Shown piece after piece: positions 8,988-17,388 of a stretch of 64,000 nt of DNA; the stretch's first letter is position 1, and each line of letters starts with the position of its first letter. The notes beneath the pieces are model-generated. The model was not told the origin of the DNA, searched no databases, and worked only from the letters and a program-made list of their open reading frames with translations. Source of the DNA: Saccharopolyspora sp. SCSIO 74807 (GTDB taxonomy: Bacteria > Actinomycetota > Actinomycetes > Mycobacteriales > Pseudonocardiaceae); contig NZ_CP146100.1 of assembly GCF_037023755.1 (NCBI RefSeq), forward strand, positions 870,501 through 934,500. Reading direction: 5' to 3'. A program made the translations under genes and the position numbers.

Positions 8988-9554
8988 TCATGCGTCCGGG
9001 TTGTCCGGCGTCTCGCTCGAGTCGAGCTGACCGTTCCCGTTCTCGTCGCCCGGAGCGCCCGGCTGCATCTGCGGCGGCAACGCATCCGGGTTATCCGGCG
9101 TCTCACTCGAGTCCAGCTGACCATTGCCGTTCTCGTCACCCGGAGCACCCGGCTCCATCTGCGGCGGCAACGCATCCGGGTTATCCGGCGTCTCACTCGA
9201 GTCCAGCTGACCATTGCCGTTCTCGTCACCCGGAGCACCCGGCTCCATCTGCGGCGGCAACGCATCCGGGTTATCCGGCGTCTCACTCGAGTCCAGCTGA
9301 CCATTGCCGTTCTCGTCACCCGGAGCACCCGGCTCCATCTGCGGCGGCAACGCATCCGGGTTATCCGGCGTCTCACTCGAATCGAGCTGACCATTGCCGT
9401 TCTCATCGCCCGGAGCACCCGGCTCCATCTGCGGCGGCAGCTTCTTCACGGCCGCCTGACCAGGATCGGGTGCCGATTCGCCGCTGGTTCCGCAGGCCGC
9501 CCCGGAAAGCCCCAGCCCCGCAATGATCACGCCGGTGATCAACGCCTTACGCAT
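8988..9554 (-). CDS. lipoprotein of five tandem EF-hand-like repeats
   Basis: 188 aa. Residues 1-21 are a lipoprotein signal ending in GAAC. After a short linker come five nearly identical 30-residue repeats of the form MEPGAPG-DENGNGQLDSSE-TPDNPDALPPQ; the last copy has MQ and is cut short. Each DENGNGQLDSSE fits a 12-residue EF-hand loop: D1, N3, N5, G6, hydrophobic L8, D9, E12. The flanking helices are missing; the linkers are Pro-rich instead, more like dockerin or thrombospondin type-3 loops than true EF-hand pairs. A surface calcium-binding or spacer role is inferred. GGGGAGAG precedes the ATG, and an intrinsic terminator follows. The stop falls exactly at a repeat end, so copy number may vary between strains. 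Confidence 0.8.
   Translation of the reverse strand: MRKALITGVIIAGLGLSGAACGTSGESAPDPGQAAVKKLPPQMEPGAPGDENGNGQLDSSETPDNPDALPPQMEPGAPGDENGNGQLDSSETPDNPDALPPQMEPGAPGDENGNGQLDSSETPDNPDALPPQMEPGAPGDENGNGQLDSSETPDNPDALPPQMQPGAPGDENGNGQLDSSETPDNPDA
8991..9441. repeat. 90-bp coding tandem repeats
   Basis: Four full copies of a 90-bp unit run from about 9082 to 9441, nearly identical at the DNA level, plus a more diverged first copy from 8991. They encode the 30-residue repeats of the lipoprotein. Because 90 is divisible by three, copies can be gained or lost in frame. Confidence 0.85.
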
Positions 9555-10326
9555 CGTTCTCTCCCCAAAAACCGCGTTCCAAGTATTCGTCCGTAGGACG
9601 CCGAACTCGCCGCCAGGTTGACCGGCCGTGAATCACGTCACGGGAACTCAACCAGTGGCCGCCACAAGGACCACCCCGAATGAAATCGGGTTGCGCGAGA
9701 AAGCGCGACCAGCACCCTACGGGACCTCGCAGACCACCGAATTCCGTCGCAACGCCGTCCCGCACGCCCCCGCAACCTCGATCAGCCCAGCTCAGACCAC
9801 CCAGCAGCCGCCGATGACCGACCGGCACCGCCGCGTCGGGCCACCACGGGCCACGGCCACGAATAGGGAAAACCTCTTTTGGCCCGGATGTTCACCACCG
9901 CACCAGGGAACTGCCAGCTGCGCCGATCCGGGGCCGCGACGGGTCCGATGGCCGAAGCCCCGCCGCGACTTCCACCGACCGCGCCGATCTCCGTTGCACG
10001 TTCGGGCAGCAGCGCTGCCCGAACGCGCCACCCGGGCGCCTTCCCGCGGTGCCGCCGCTGCCGGTCGCCCCCTCTTCATTCCGGCTGAACAGCGGGGATT
10101 GCGCAGCGAGAGCTGCCCGCGTCGGCGGCCTTGTCCGTTCGGGCAACGGGCCCTGCCCGGATCACCTCACCTGTGCGTCTTTCCGCGGTGCGATCAGCTC
10201 CGGAAACTGGTGGGCGAGTGCTTCCCAAATTTGCAGCACGTCCAGGGGTCGAATCACGGTCAACTGAACACGCACCCGTGCTCGGACCACCAAAATCATT
10301 GGCCACACCGCCGACCGGCAACAAAA
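9555..10326. other. intergenic region left of the att repeat
   Basis: About 770 bp without a gene I can support. Open frames exist on both strands, but they have Arg/Pro/His-rich composition and no recognisable domain. The right end abuts the tRNA-Val fragment. Confidence 0.5.
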
Positions 10327-10376
10327 TGGTGCGCGATACTGGGATCGAACCAGTGACCTCTACCGTGTCAAGGTAG
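10327..10376 (-). repeat. att-like direct repeat, copy 1: 3' half of tRNA-Val(GAC)
   Basis: Read on the minus strand this gives a perfect anticodon arm (CTACC-TTGACAC-GGTAG, anticodon GAC), variable loop, T-arm with GGTTCGATCCC, and an acceptor 3' strand ending ATCGCGCACCA with encoded CCA. The 5' half (D-arm, acceptor 5' strand) is absent upstream. An identical 50-bp copy lies at 21100-21149 in the same orientation. This is the pattern left by integrases that recombine in the anticodon loop of a tRNA gene. Confidence 0.85.
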
Positions 10377-10623
10377 ACAGCCGCAGCCGCCCGACCTGCG
10401 AAAATCGAGAATCCGCAGGTGGAAACAACGCTGTTGCGACCGCTCATATCCGGTTGAGTGCAGTTCGACGCACATCTATCCTCCCAAAATCCTCCCAGAT
10501 TTCTGCTCCCACGACAATGGAGATCGCTTCAGGGCGCACAACTCGCGCGCAGCCCGTCCGGCAAGCTCGGCCCCCAGTTCCTACTCCTCAGTGATCAACG
10601 AGCCCATCGACTCAAGGTTCTCC

Positions 10624-10683
10624 GAATCGCCACCGCGTCCCGCTTGAACTCCTCGCGAAACTTCGACTTCCGTGCCACCAAGG
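10624..10683 (-). pseudogene. N-terminal fragment of an IS3-family OrfA
   Basis: About 20 codons reading VARKSKFREEFKRDAVAI on the minus strand match the typical start of IS3 OrfA proteins. The reading does not continue into the rest of the transposase, so this is a remnant. A short 9-bp tandem (ACAGGACCC, three copies) lies next to it. Confidence 0.45.
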
Positions 10684-10781
10684 ACACTTCCTCCACAGGA
10701 CCCACAGGACCCACAGGACCCAGAATCAGGGTGTCCACACCCAAGGGGGAGCCCACCGGCGGCATCCCCCCTTCTGTGAGG

Positions 10782-11600
10782 TCATCTCGGCAAGTCGTCT
10801 CCATCGTGGGTAGCGGCCTTAAAGGCCGTTTTCAGCGGAGACCACCCGTTGTCGGTGGTGTAGGGACCTCCGTCGCTACCGTCGTGCCAGTAGCGCAGGC
10901 AGAAGCCTCCGGATCCGGTGAGCTCTCGGATCGTTTGGTGGTCCACTTCCTCCGGTGACCAGCAGTCCTGGCTCCCGTTGTTGTTGCGGTCTTCGTCGTA
11001 GCCGTACTTCTGGTTGGCGAAGTAGCCCTGATCGATCGCCGAGCGGTAGGACACCGTGGGATCCTCCTCCGAGCCGACCAAGCTCCAGTCGATGCCAGAT
11101 GCCCACGCGTCGTCAAGGCCGCGGTCACCAGCACCGGGCTCGGACTCGTGCAGCTTGTCGATGAACCCCGAGCCGCCGGCGTCGCTGGGCACCATTTGGT
11201 TCCACTGCCTGCACGGATCACCGTCCGAGGCCCAACTGTCTTCCGGGCACCCACCTCGCACGCCCTGGTGCGGCGTGCCGAGTGTCACGATGTCCTGTAC
11301 GAACACGCTCTCCGGAAACCCCTCCCAGTGCTCGTAAGTGCCGAGCACCGCGACACGCGTGATCAGCCCTCCCATCGAATGCGCCACGATGTCGACGGGA
11401 TTACCCGGGCTGTAGTTGTCGTGGATGTAGTTGGCGAGATCCCTGGCTATGTCCCGGATCGAAGTGCTGTTGTCCGCGTTCTTGTTCCCGATCACGAAGT
11501 CGCACTTGTTCTGCCCGCCCACTTGGCCGGTATCGCCCTTGTCAGGCGAGTACCGGGAGATCGCCGCTTTGGAAGGGACGCCGGCCCAGGCCGCCTCGGA
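10782..11600 (-). pseudogene. N-terminally truncated alpha/beta-hydrolase (lipase-like)
   Basis: The remaining 270 residues include the nucleophile elbow VDIVAHSMGG (Ser nucleophile) and IVTLGTPHQG. Four Cys and a C-terminal GGFCLRYWHDGSDGGPY suggest a secreted lipase. The expected N-terminus is missing: signal peptide, first strand and HG oxyanion motif. Upstream of about 11600 the frame stays open, but it is then only antisense to the DUF4186 gene and has no lipase character. I read this as a 5'-truncated gene inside the integrated element. Confidence 0.65.
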
Positions 11601-11609
11601 ACCTGGCTC

Positions 11610-12065
11610 ATGACCGAGGGTGCGCACGATCCCGGCGACGCTTCGGAGCATGTCGGCACGGCCATTGACCAGGACCGGCTGGACGCTCGGCTGGCGCGCA
11701 TCGCCCGGATCCCCTTCCGCGCGAAGTTCCACCTGCGCCCTCCCGAGCTCGCCTATGCCGCGTCGCGCGGACCGGAGACCATCGCTCGGCACGCGAAGGA
11801 GCTCATCGACGCGCGGCTCGCCCCGGCGCACCCGCAGAAGGACGGCAGACAGACCCCCTGGGGCGGACACCCCGTCTTCCGCGCCCAGCACGCCACCGCG
11901 ACCTGCTGCAGGAAGTGCTTGCAGATCAACCACGAGATCATCCGGGGGCACGAGCTCAGCGAGCGTGAGCGGGAATACGTCGTCCACGTCATCTGCAGGT
12001 GGATCGAGCTCGAGAGTCAGGCGGGCTCGACTCGTGCCCCGCCACCGCCTCCGACCCTGTTCTGA
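11610..12065 (+). CDS. DUF4186 family protein
   Basis: About 151 aa. The core matches the DUF4186 pattern: IPFRAKFHLRPPELAY, then GPETIARHAKELIDARLAPA, then QTPWGGHPVFRAQHATATCC-RKC with clustered Cys, and a final ELSEREREYVVHVICRWI. The Cys/His set (HATATCCRKC) could bind a metal; the function is unknown. The start is uncertain: ATG 11610 gives a short lead-in but has only a weak ribosome site, and an alternative may lie a few codons inside. Its 5' end overlaps the point where the opposite-strand lipase loses its N-terminus, so a recombination joint lies here. Confidence 0.7.
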   Translation: MTEGAHDPGDASEHVGTAIDQDRLDARLARIARIPFRAKFHLRPPELAYAASRGPETIARHAKELIDARLAPAHPQKDGRQTPWGGHPVFRAQHATATCCRKCLQINHEIIRGHELSEREREYVVHVICRWIELESQAGSTRAPPPPPTLF

Positions 12066-12122
12066 GAGCCTTCGGTGAGGGGACCACCTGCGGTGCGCAG
12101 GTCGTCCCCTCTCGTCCGGCGC

Positions 12123-13967
12123 TCAGGCCGGGATCTCCTGGGTGCGGGTGCCACGGCGGCTGGACTCCAGCATCGCCGTCAGGGTGCGCGCGTCGTAGCT
12201 GCCCAGCAGGCGGCAGCCCTCCACGAAGAAGGTCGGAGTGGCGTGCGCGCCGCTGTCCGCCGCGCTCGCGGCGTCTCGCTCGACTCGCTTGGCGACCTCC
12301 GCGCTGTCGAGGTCCTCGGTGAATGTCTCGACGTCGAGGCCGAGCTCGACCGCGTAGTCGACGAGGTTGTCGCGCTCCAGGGCGTGCTGGCGGGTGAACA
12401 CGAAGTCGAGCCACGGCCAGAACATGCCTTGATTCGCCGCCGCCTCGGCCGCCCTGGCGGCGATCGGCCCGTGCGGGTGGTGCGGAAGATGGCGCACCAC
12501 GTAGCGCAGGTCGTCGCCGAAGCGCTCGTGCAGATCCTCCCAAGAGCCGGTGGCGTGCGCGCAGAACGGGCACTCGAAGTCCACGAACTCCACGAGCGTG
12601 AGCTGGGCGTCCTCCGGGCCGCGGATGTGGTCGACCTCCGGATCCACCGGCGGCTCCAGCGTCATCGGCAGATCCGCGGTCTCCTCGCCCCACCTGCGGG
12701 CGGCGACCTTGAAGATCGCCCACCCCAGCACGTAAGCGAGCACCATAGCAACGAACACGCCGAGAGTCGCCTGACGGCCGAGGTCGGAGGTGGTGCCGAA
12801 GGCGAGCCCGATGATCAGCAGTGACACGGTGAAACCAATGCCCGACAGCGCCGCGCCCCCGAACACGCTGCCCATCCCGACGCCTTCCGGCAGGCGCCCC
12901 GCACCCAGTCGGACGGCCAAAAGCGTCGCGAGCCCGATCCCCAAGAGCTTGCCGAGCACGAGCCCCGCGACGACGCCCCACGTGACCGGCGAGCCGAGCG
13001 AGTCGACGAGCAGCCCGCCCCGCAGGTCCACCCCTGCGTTGGCCAGGGCGAAGATCGGCACAACCAGCAGCGCGGTGGGCAGCCGGAGGTACTCGTGCAG
13101 GCGCTCATTGACCGAGACGCCCCGAGACAGCCCCCGGCCGACGGCACGGGCCGAAGACGCGCTCGGCGATTGCCAGAAGTCGCGGAACAGCTGCCGGGCG
13201 GCGACCACCTTGTGCCGCCGCGTCGGGTACGCGGGGATGAGGAGGCCAGCGATCATCCCCGCGAGCGATGCGTGGACGCCTGAGGAGAGCGTGGCCAGCC
13301 ATAGCCCGAGGACAATCAGCACGTACGGAGCCGCGCTCCATTGGCGGGAGCGTCCGAGCAGCCACAGCGCGAGAAGGCACGCGAGGGCGACCAGCAGCGG
13401 GACGATGCGGATCTCCTCGCTGTAGAAGATGCCGATGATCGACACCGCGAGGAAGTCGTCGACCACCGTCAGGGTAAGGAGGAAGACGCGCAGCTGACCG
13501 GACAGGCGAGGGCCGACGATCGCGAGCGCGCCCAGCATGAACGCGGTGTCGGTGCCGACCACAGCTCCCCAGCCTTCGATGCCCTCGGCACCGGCCGCAC
13601 CGACGACGAGGACGTACACCAGCGCGGGGAGAGCCACACTCGCGACCCCGGCGATCACGGCGAGACGGGCACGGCTGGTGTCCCTCAGCGCCCCGTGGGC
13701 GAACTCCTGACGCACCTCGAGCCCAACGACGAAGAAGAACACGACCATCAGGCCGTCGTTGATCCAGTGGTGCAGGTCCATGTGCAGCCCGAACGGGCCG
13801 ACGTCGAAGCCCAGGCCCTGATGCCACAGCTCGAAGTAGGAAGAGGAGAGCGGCGAGTTCGCCCAGATGAGCGCGACCGCTGTGACGACGGTGAGGAGCA
13901 CCGCCGATCCCGACTCCGTGCGGAGCCATCCGGTCATGCTCAGCGGAGATGGTCTTGAGTGAGGCAC
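12123..13967 (-). CDS. nhaA: Na+/H+ antiporter NhaA fused to a DsbA-like thioredoxin domain
   Basis: 614 aa. Residues about 10-425 are an NhaA-type antiporter with about 11-12 membrane segments and family motifs (HHWINDGLMVVFFFVVGLE, GTDTAFMLGAL, LTLTVVDDFLAVSIIG with the paired Asp needed for ion exchange, FALANAGV). Residues about 440-614 form a DsbA/thioredoxin-fold domain with DFECPFCAHA (CPFC redox motif, about 466) and the cis-Pro loop HATPTFFVEG. This fusion is known in actinobacteria. It should export Na+ and raise cytoplasmic H+; the role of the redox domain is unknown. The GTG start lacks a strong ribosome site, and ATG 13937 is an alternative. Confidence 0.88.
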   Translation of the reverse strand: MPHSRPSPLSMTGWLRTESGSAVLLTVVTAVALIWANSPLSSSYFELWHQGLGFDVGPFGLHMDLHHWINDGLMVVFFFVVGLEVRQEFAHGALRDTSRARLAVIAGVASVALPALVYVLVVGAAGAEGIEGWGAVVGTDTAFMLGALAIVGPRLSGQLRVFLLTLTVVDDFLAVSIIGIFYSEEIRIVPLLVALACLLALWLLGRSRQWSAAPYVLIVLGLWLATLSSGVHASLAGMIAGLLIPAYPTRRHKVVAARQLFRDFWQSPSASSARAVGRGLSRGVSVNERLHEYLRLPTALLVVPIFALANAGVDLRGGLLVDSLGSPVTWGVVAGLVLGKLLGIGLATLLAVRLGAGRLPEGVGMGSVFGGAALSGIGFTVSLLIIGLAFGTTSDLGRQATLGVFVAMVLAYVLGWAIFKVAARRWGEETADLPMTLEPPVDPEVDHIRGPEDAQLTLVEFVDFECPFCAHATGSWEDLHERFGDDLRYVVRHLPHHPHGPIAARAAEAAANQGMFWPWLDFVFTRQHALERDNLVDYAVELGLDVETFTEDLDSAEVAKRVERDAASAADSGAHATPTFFVEGCRLLGSYDARTLTAMLESSRRGTRTQEIPA

Positions 13968-14003
13968 AATGCTGAATTCTGCCTGACAACTCCGACCATC
14001 GGA

Positions 14004-14793
14004 CAGCAGAACGGGCGCACGTCACGGAGTACCGGTATCGCCACGATCCACTACGAGATCCTCCATGTCGCGACCATCAGCCGAGCCGTCGTCGAACTCA
14101 ACCAACCCAACACCGACGGAACACGATTCGTCGTCAAGCACTACCCCAAAATCACCGAATACCGCCAACTCCACCTCACCCACGAACTCACCACCGCCCT
14201 CCAACACCACATTACCCAACACCGACCTCGTCGCCGACGATCTCCTCTTCGGCACCCCCACCATGACCCCCAACCCCCACACAGAAACCGCCACCGCCAC
14301 CACCCCGACACCCGCCGGGCACGGCACCGCCGGGCACGGCACCGCCACCCGCTACAACACCGGATGCCGCTGCCAGCACTGCCGCACCGCCATCGCCACC
14401 TACCGCCGCCACCGCCGAGCCCACGGACACGACCGCCCCACCCGCCACCGACGCACCCGCCACGACCAACACCTCGACCGCAGCTGGTTCCGCAGAAACA
14501 TCTGGTACCACGCACTAGCCAACGCCGGCCTCACCCACCCGGCCCGCATCCACGACCTCCGCCACACCAACGCATCCTGGATGCTCGCCGGCGGCGCCGA
14601 CCTCGAAACCATCCGCGAACGCCTCGGCCACCGCAGCCTCCGCGCCACCGAGCGCTACCTCCACACCCTCCCCCACACCCACAACACCGCCCTCACCGCA
14701 CTCCACCGAACCCGCACCACCAACCCACCCAGCACCCCGGCACCCGGTCAACTCACGGTCACAAACCCCACCCCGCCTCAACCAACAAACTGA
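14004..14793 (+). pseudogene. frameshifted, N-terminally truncated tyrosine recombinase (integrase)
   Basis: The first part, in one frame up to about 14220, reads ELNQPNTDGTRFVVKHYPKI, then EYRQLHLTHELTTALQHHI, typical of the central region of actinomycete integrases. The continuation is in the next frame: DLVADDLLFGTP, a Cys-containing insert (NTGCRCQHCRTAIATYRRH) and the catalytic end IHDLRHTNASWMLAGGADLE, RERLGHRS and ERYLHTLP. The last of these carries the Tyr nucleophile. The core-binding N-terminus is missing and the two halves are out of frame by one, so the gene is dead. It lies beside the ISL3 element. Confidence 0.75.
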
Positions 14794-14864
14794 ACCAGCC
14801 CGACACGAATACCCAGATCAGCGCCCCACCCGCCACTGAAAAACCCGCACAGTGAACACAAACC

Positions 14865-16303
14865 GGCTCATCCCAATCGGGGGTGTAGGAGTTGGGGTCT
14901 GAAGCCGCCGGTCTCGAGCAGGCTTCGGGCGATGTAGTTGGTCAGGTTGCGGAACCCGAGCGCGGAGCCGCGCAGGTGTTCGAGCCGTCCGTTGAGCGCC
15001 TCGGTCGGCCCGTTGCTGGTGCCGGGTCGTTCGAAGTAGGCGAGCACGTCGGCGGCTCGCTTCTTCAGGGTCCGGCCCAGGGTGGTGAGCTCGGTGAGCA
15101 CCTTGGGGACGCCGGCGCTGAGGTCGGTGATCAGCTTCTCCATGAGCTCGCGGCCACGTTGCCGGTCCTCGTGGCGATAGGCGGCGATCATGCGCTGGTA
15201 GACACCCCAGGTCGCCTCGACCTCGACGTGAGCGTCATCAACGAACAGCGCGCGTAGCCTGTCGCTCTGCTTGTCGGTAAGCAGGTCCGCGCCGGTGTGC
15301 AGCGTGCGCCGCGACTTGTAGAGCGGGTCGTCCCTGAACCCACGGTGCCCGTGGATCGCGAGTTGGACCCGGCGCCGACACCTGTCGAGGGCGTCACCGG
15401 CCAGGCGCACGACGTGGAAGGGATCCATCACCGTGACCGCGTCCGGGATCTCCTCCGCAGCGGCGGTCTTGAACCCGGTGAAGCCGTCCATCGCGACCAC
15501 CTCGACCGCGTCACGGAAGGCGTCGTCGCGGTCGGCGAGCCAGGTCTTGAACGCCGCCTTCGACCGGCCCTCGACCATGTCCAGCAGCCTTGCTGGGCCG
15601 GCGCCATCGCGGACCGGGGTGAGGTCGATGATCACGGTGACGTACTTGTCGCCACGCCTGGTGTGGCGCCAGACGTGCTCATCGACGCCAATGACCTTCA
15701 CGCCCTCGAACCGCGTGGGGTCGTTGATCAGCAGCCGATTGCCTTCGGCCAGGACCGCGTTGTTGGCGGTGTCCCACGCGACCCCGAGTCCCTCGGCGAC
15801 ACGGGCGACGGTGAGGTGTGCGACCACGATCCCTTCCAGCGCCCACCGCAACCCGGTGCGCGAGAGCTTCGCGCGTGGCTTCGCCGCGGCGCTGGTGTCT
15901 TGGCGCCACACGTGTCCGCAGTCGGCACAGCGGTAGCGGCGCACTACAACTTCCAGCACGGTCGGTCGCCAGCCCAGCGGCTCGTGGGCCAACCGCCGGA
16001 TCACGGTGTCACGAGCAGCGCCTTCGCTGCCGCACCGTCGGCAAGACTGATCTGGTTCCACCACGCGGCACGCGAGGACCGCACGATCCGGTTCAAGTCG
16101 TTGCCCGGTCACGCTCAGACCGAGGCCGTCGAGTCGAGCGAAGGCGGTCAGGTCAGGGCGGCCGAAGCCGGCCAGCGGGGTAGCGTCGGACACGTCGAGG
16201 TCTTTCGGATGGATGGCGTAGGAACCTCCATCGTCGGGAGACCTCGACGTCTATCTGCGGACCGACGCGCCCGGCCGACCTACACCCTCATCTGGGAAGA
16301 GCC
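14865..16303 (-). mobile_element. complete ISL3-family insertion sequence
   Basis: The left end, GGCTCATCCCA, and the inverted right end, GGCTCTTCCCA, each lead within 25 bp into GGGTGTAGG, so terminal repeats are imperfect but clear. The flanking 8 bp (CACAAACC and CGCAAAGC) agree at six positions, a possible decayed target duplication. The single intact transposase fills the element. Confidence 0.8.
14868..16193 (-). CDS. ISL3-family transposase
   Basis: 441 aa, full length. An N-terminal zinc-finger region (CRRCGS and CADCGHVW) is followed by a helix-turn-helix and the DDE catalytic domain: GVDEHVWRH (first Asp), VVAMDGFTGF (second) and the family end NGPTEALNGRLEHLRGSALG, containing the Glu. 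The stop codon lies within the left terminal repeat. All key motifs are present, so this copy may still be active and could mobilise the orphan right end at 18558-18724. Confidence 0.9.
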   Translation of the reverse strand: MSDATPLAGFGRPDLTAFARLDGLGLSVTGQRLEPDRAVLACRVVEPDQSCRRCGSEGAARDTVIRRLAHEPLGWRPTVLEVVVRRYRCADCGHVWRQDTSAAAKPRAKLSRTGLRWALEGIVVAHLTVARVAEGLGVAWDTANNAVLAEGNRLLINDPTRFEGVKVIGVDEHVWRHTRRGDKYVTVIIDLTPVRDGAGPARLLDMVEGRSKAAFKTWLADRDDAFRDAVEVVAMDGFTGFKTAAAEEIPDAVTVMDPFHVVRLAGDALDRCRRRVQLAIHGHRGFRDDPLYKSRRTLHTGADLLTDKQSDRLRALFVDDAHVEVEATWGVYQRMIAAYRHEDRQRGRELMEKLITDLSAGVPKVLTELTTLGRTLKKRAADVLAYFERPGTSNGPTEALNGRLEHLRGSALGFRNLTNYIARSLLETGGFRPQLLHPRLG

Positions 16304-16315
16304 CGCAAAGCCGAC

Positions 16316-16351
16316 GTGATTAGGTCGTCGGTTCGATTCCGACAGGCGGCT
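16316..16351 (+). other. 3' fragment of a tRNA gene (tRNA-Thr-like)
   Basis: T-arm GTCGG-TTCGATT-CCGAC and acceptor 3' strand AGGCGGC plus discriminator T are intact, preceded by GATTAGGTC (anticodon 3' stem and variable loop). The acceptor end would pair with GCCGCCT, which fits tRNA-Thr. Everything 5' of the anticodon is missing and replaced by sequence next to the ISL3 element. This is either a second att-type scar or a tRNA destroyed by the IS. Confidence 0.6.
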
Positions 16352-16364
16352 CCGGCGAACAGCC

Positions 16365-16397
16365 CCTGACCTGCGCAAACGCAGGGCAGGGGCGGTT
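16365..16397 (+). terminator. hairpin after the tRNA fragment
   Basis: Arms CCCCTGACCTGCG and CGCAGGGCAGGGG pair with one mismatch around CAAA. It sits where a tRNA transcript would end. Confidence 0.5.
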
Positions 16398-16969
16398 CGG
16401 TTCTGGTGGTCGCGCAATGCGCTGGCCTCACGGCTCTGCCCGACACCGACGTCGCTCTCCTCTGCGACGGACCCCTCGCCGGCTGAGCGCTCGCGGCCGG
16501 CATCCTGTCCGTGTGCCGATATGCCTCGCTCCGCTCGGCAACGCAGCGTGGCGTTGTGTCGCGACCTGGACGTGCGAGGTGTCAACGGTGCGTCGGCGCA
16601 GCGATCGTTGTGTGCGCAGCGAGATGCTCCATGCCGCACGCGCGGCGCGCACGAACGCAACGCCCCGGAACGCCAACGACCCGTCATCGCTGCGACGCGC
16701 AACGCGTCTCCCGTCACGGCAACGGATCGCAACCACGACCCGCCCACGGCGCCTCGCGGGACGGAGGGCAAGTTGACACAGTTGCGCTGCCATGGAACCG
16801 CGCTGGCTCTCTCGATGACCACCGGTGAAACAGTGCCGCTCCAGGCTTGCGCCTGGTGTTGCCTGGCCTCCTCGTGATCGGCCCGTCGGGGATCGTCAAC
16901 GTGGTGCGGGTGTCGAGGCGGTCGGGTCCGACGGCTCGGCGGGGCGCGATCGTCTCGTGCGTTGGCGGA
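16398..16969. other. region without a supported gene
   Basis: About 570 bp rich in CGCAACGC-like motifs. Several short frames overlap on both strands, but they are dominated by Arg, Ala and Cys and show no domain. I see nothing further. Confidence 0.45.
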
Positions 16970-17281
16970 CTACGGGAGCTTGGACGCGAGGACGTCGGCC
17001 GCCATGATCTCGGGTGCTGCGCCGAGGAGGTGCTGGTTGGCCATCAGGGCTGCGACGATGGCGCCGTTGGCGTGGGCGTCGCGAGCGGCCTCGTCGGGGA
17101 ATGCATCGAAGATCCAGAAGGTGTCGGCGTGGGTCCTAGCCGCGAACCAGACAATCGTTCCTACTTCTTCGTTGGCGAGTGCGACAGCGCCGGCGAGCAG
17201 ATCGGCGAGCGCGTCGTGCTGTCCATCAGCCGCGACGATCTTGGCGACGAAGGCATACGGAAGTGATGCGGGTGTGGACAT
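16970..17281 (-). CDS. antibiotic-biosynthesis-monooxygenase (ABM) domain protein
   Basis: 103 aa with the ferredoxin-like ABM pattern: FVAKIVAADGQHDALADLL, then VGTIVWFAARTHADTFWIFD, FPDEAARDAHANG, and a final LLGAAPEIMAADVLASKL. Such small dimeric proteins include cofactor-free quinol monooxygenases and stress proteins of the YgiN type; the substrate cannot be read. It is transcribed divergently from the GlxA/AraC-like regulator, about 100 bp away, which probably controls it. The ATG has AAGGAGAACC just upstream. Confidence 0.82.
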   Translation of the reverse strand: MSTPASLPYAFVAKIVAADGQHDALADLLAGAVALANEEVGTIVWFAARTHADTFWIFDAFPDEAARDAHANGAIVAALMANQHLLGAAPEIMAADVLASKLP

Positions 17282-17388
17282 GAGGGGTTCTCCTTGAAGT
17301 CGGGGTTCTTCGTGGGGCGAGTTCAGCGTATGACGAGCGAGGGCCGGTGGGGAGTGGCGTATACGGCAGTATTGCTATTGTTCGCGCC

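Noticed and set aside
8466-9441. CRISPR array
   Set aside because: The tandem units have no unique spacers between them, and there are no cas genes.
8765-9526. Open frames in both orientations across the 90-bp repeats
   Set aside because: They are other frames of the EF-hand-like repeat gene. That gene alone has a signal peptide, a ribosome site and a terminator.
9628-10356. 242-codon frame on the plus strand
   Set aside because: Arg/Pro/His-rich with no domain, and it runs into the antisense of the tRNA fragment.
10327-10376. Complete tRNA-Val gene
   Set aside because: No D-arm or acceptor 5' strand can be found upstream of the anticodon arm in either copy.
11148-11609. N-terminal extension of the DUF4186 frame
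   Set aside because: It is antisense to the lipase remnant and has no DUF4186 character; the gene was started at 11610.
13959-14855. Intact integrase
   Set aside because: The two homologous halves are in different frames and the N-terminal domain is missing.
14857-16311. 8-bp target duplication of the ISL3 element
   Set aside because: The flanks agree at only six of eight bases; not strong enough to claim.
16398-16877. Several overlapping short frames
   Set aside because: No start site, domain or codon pattern favours any of them.
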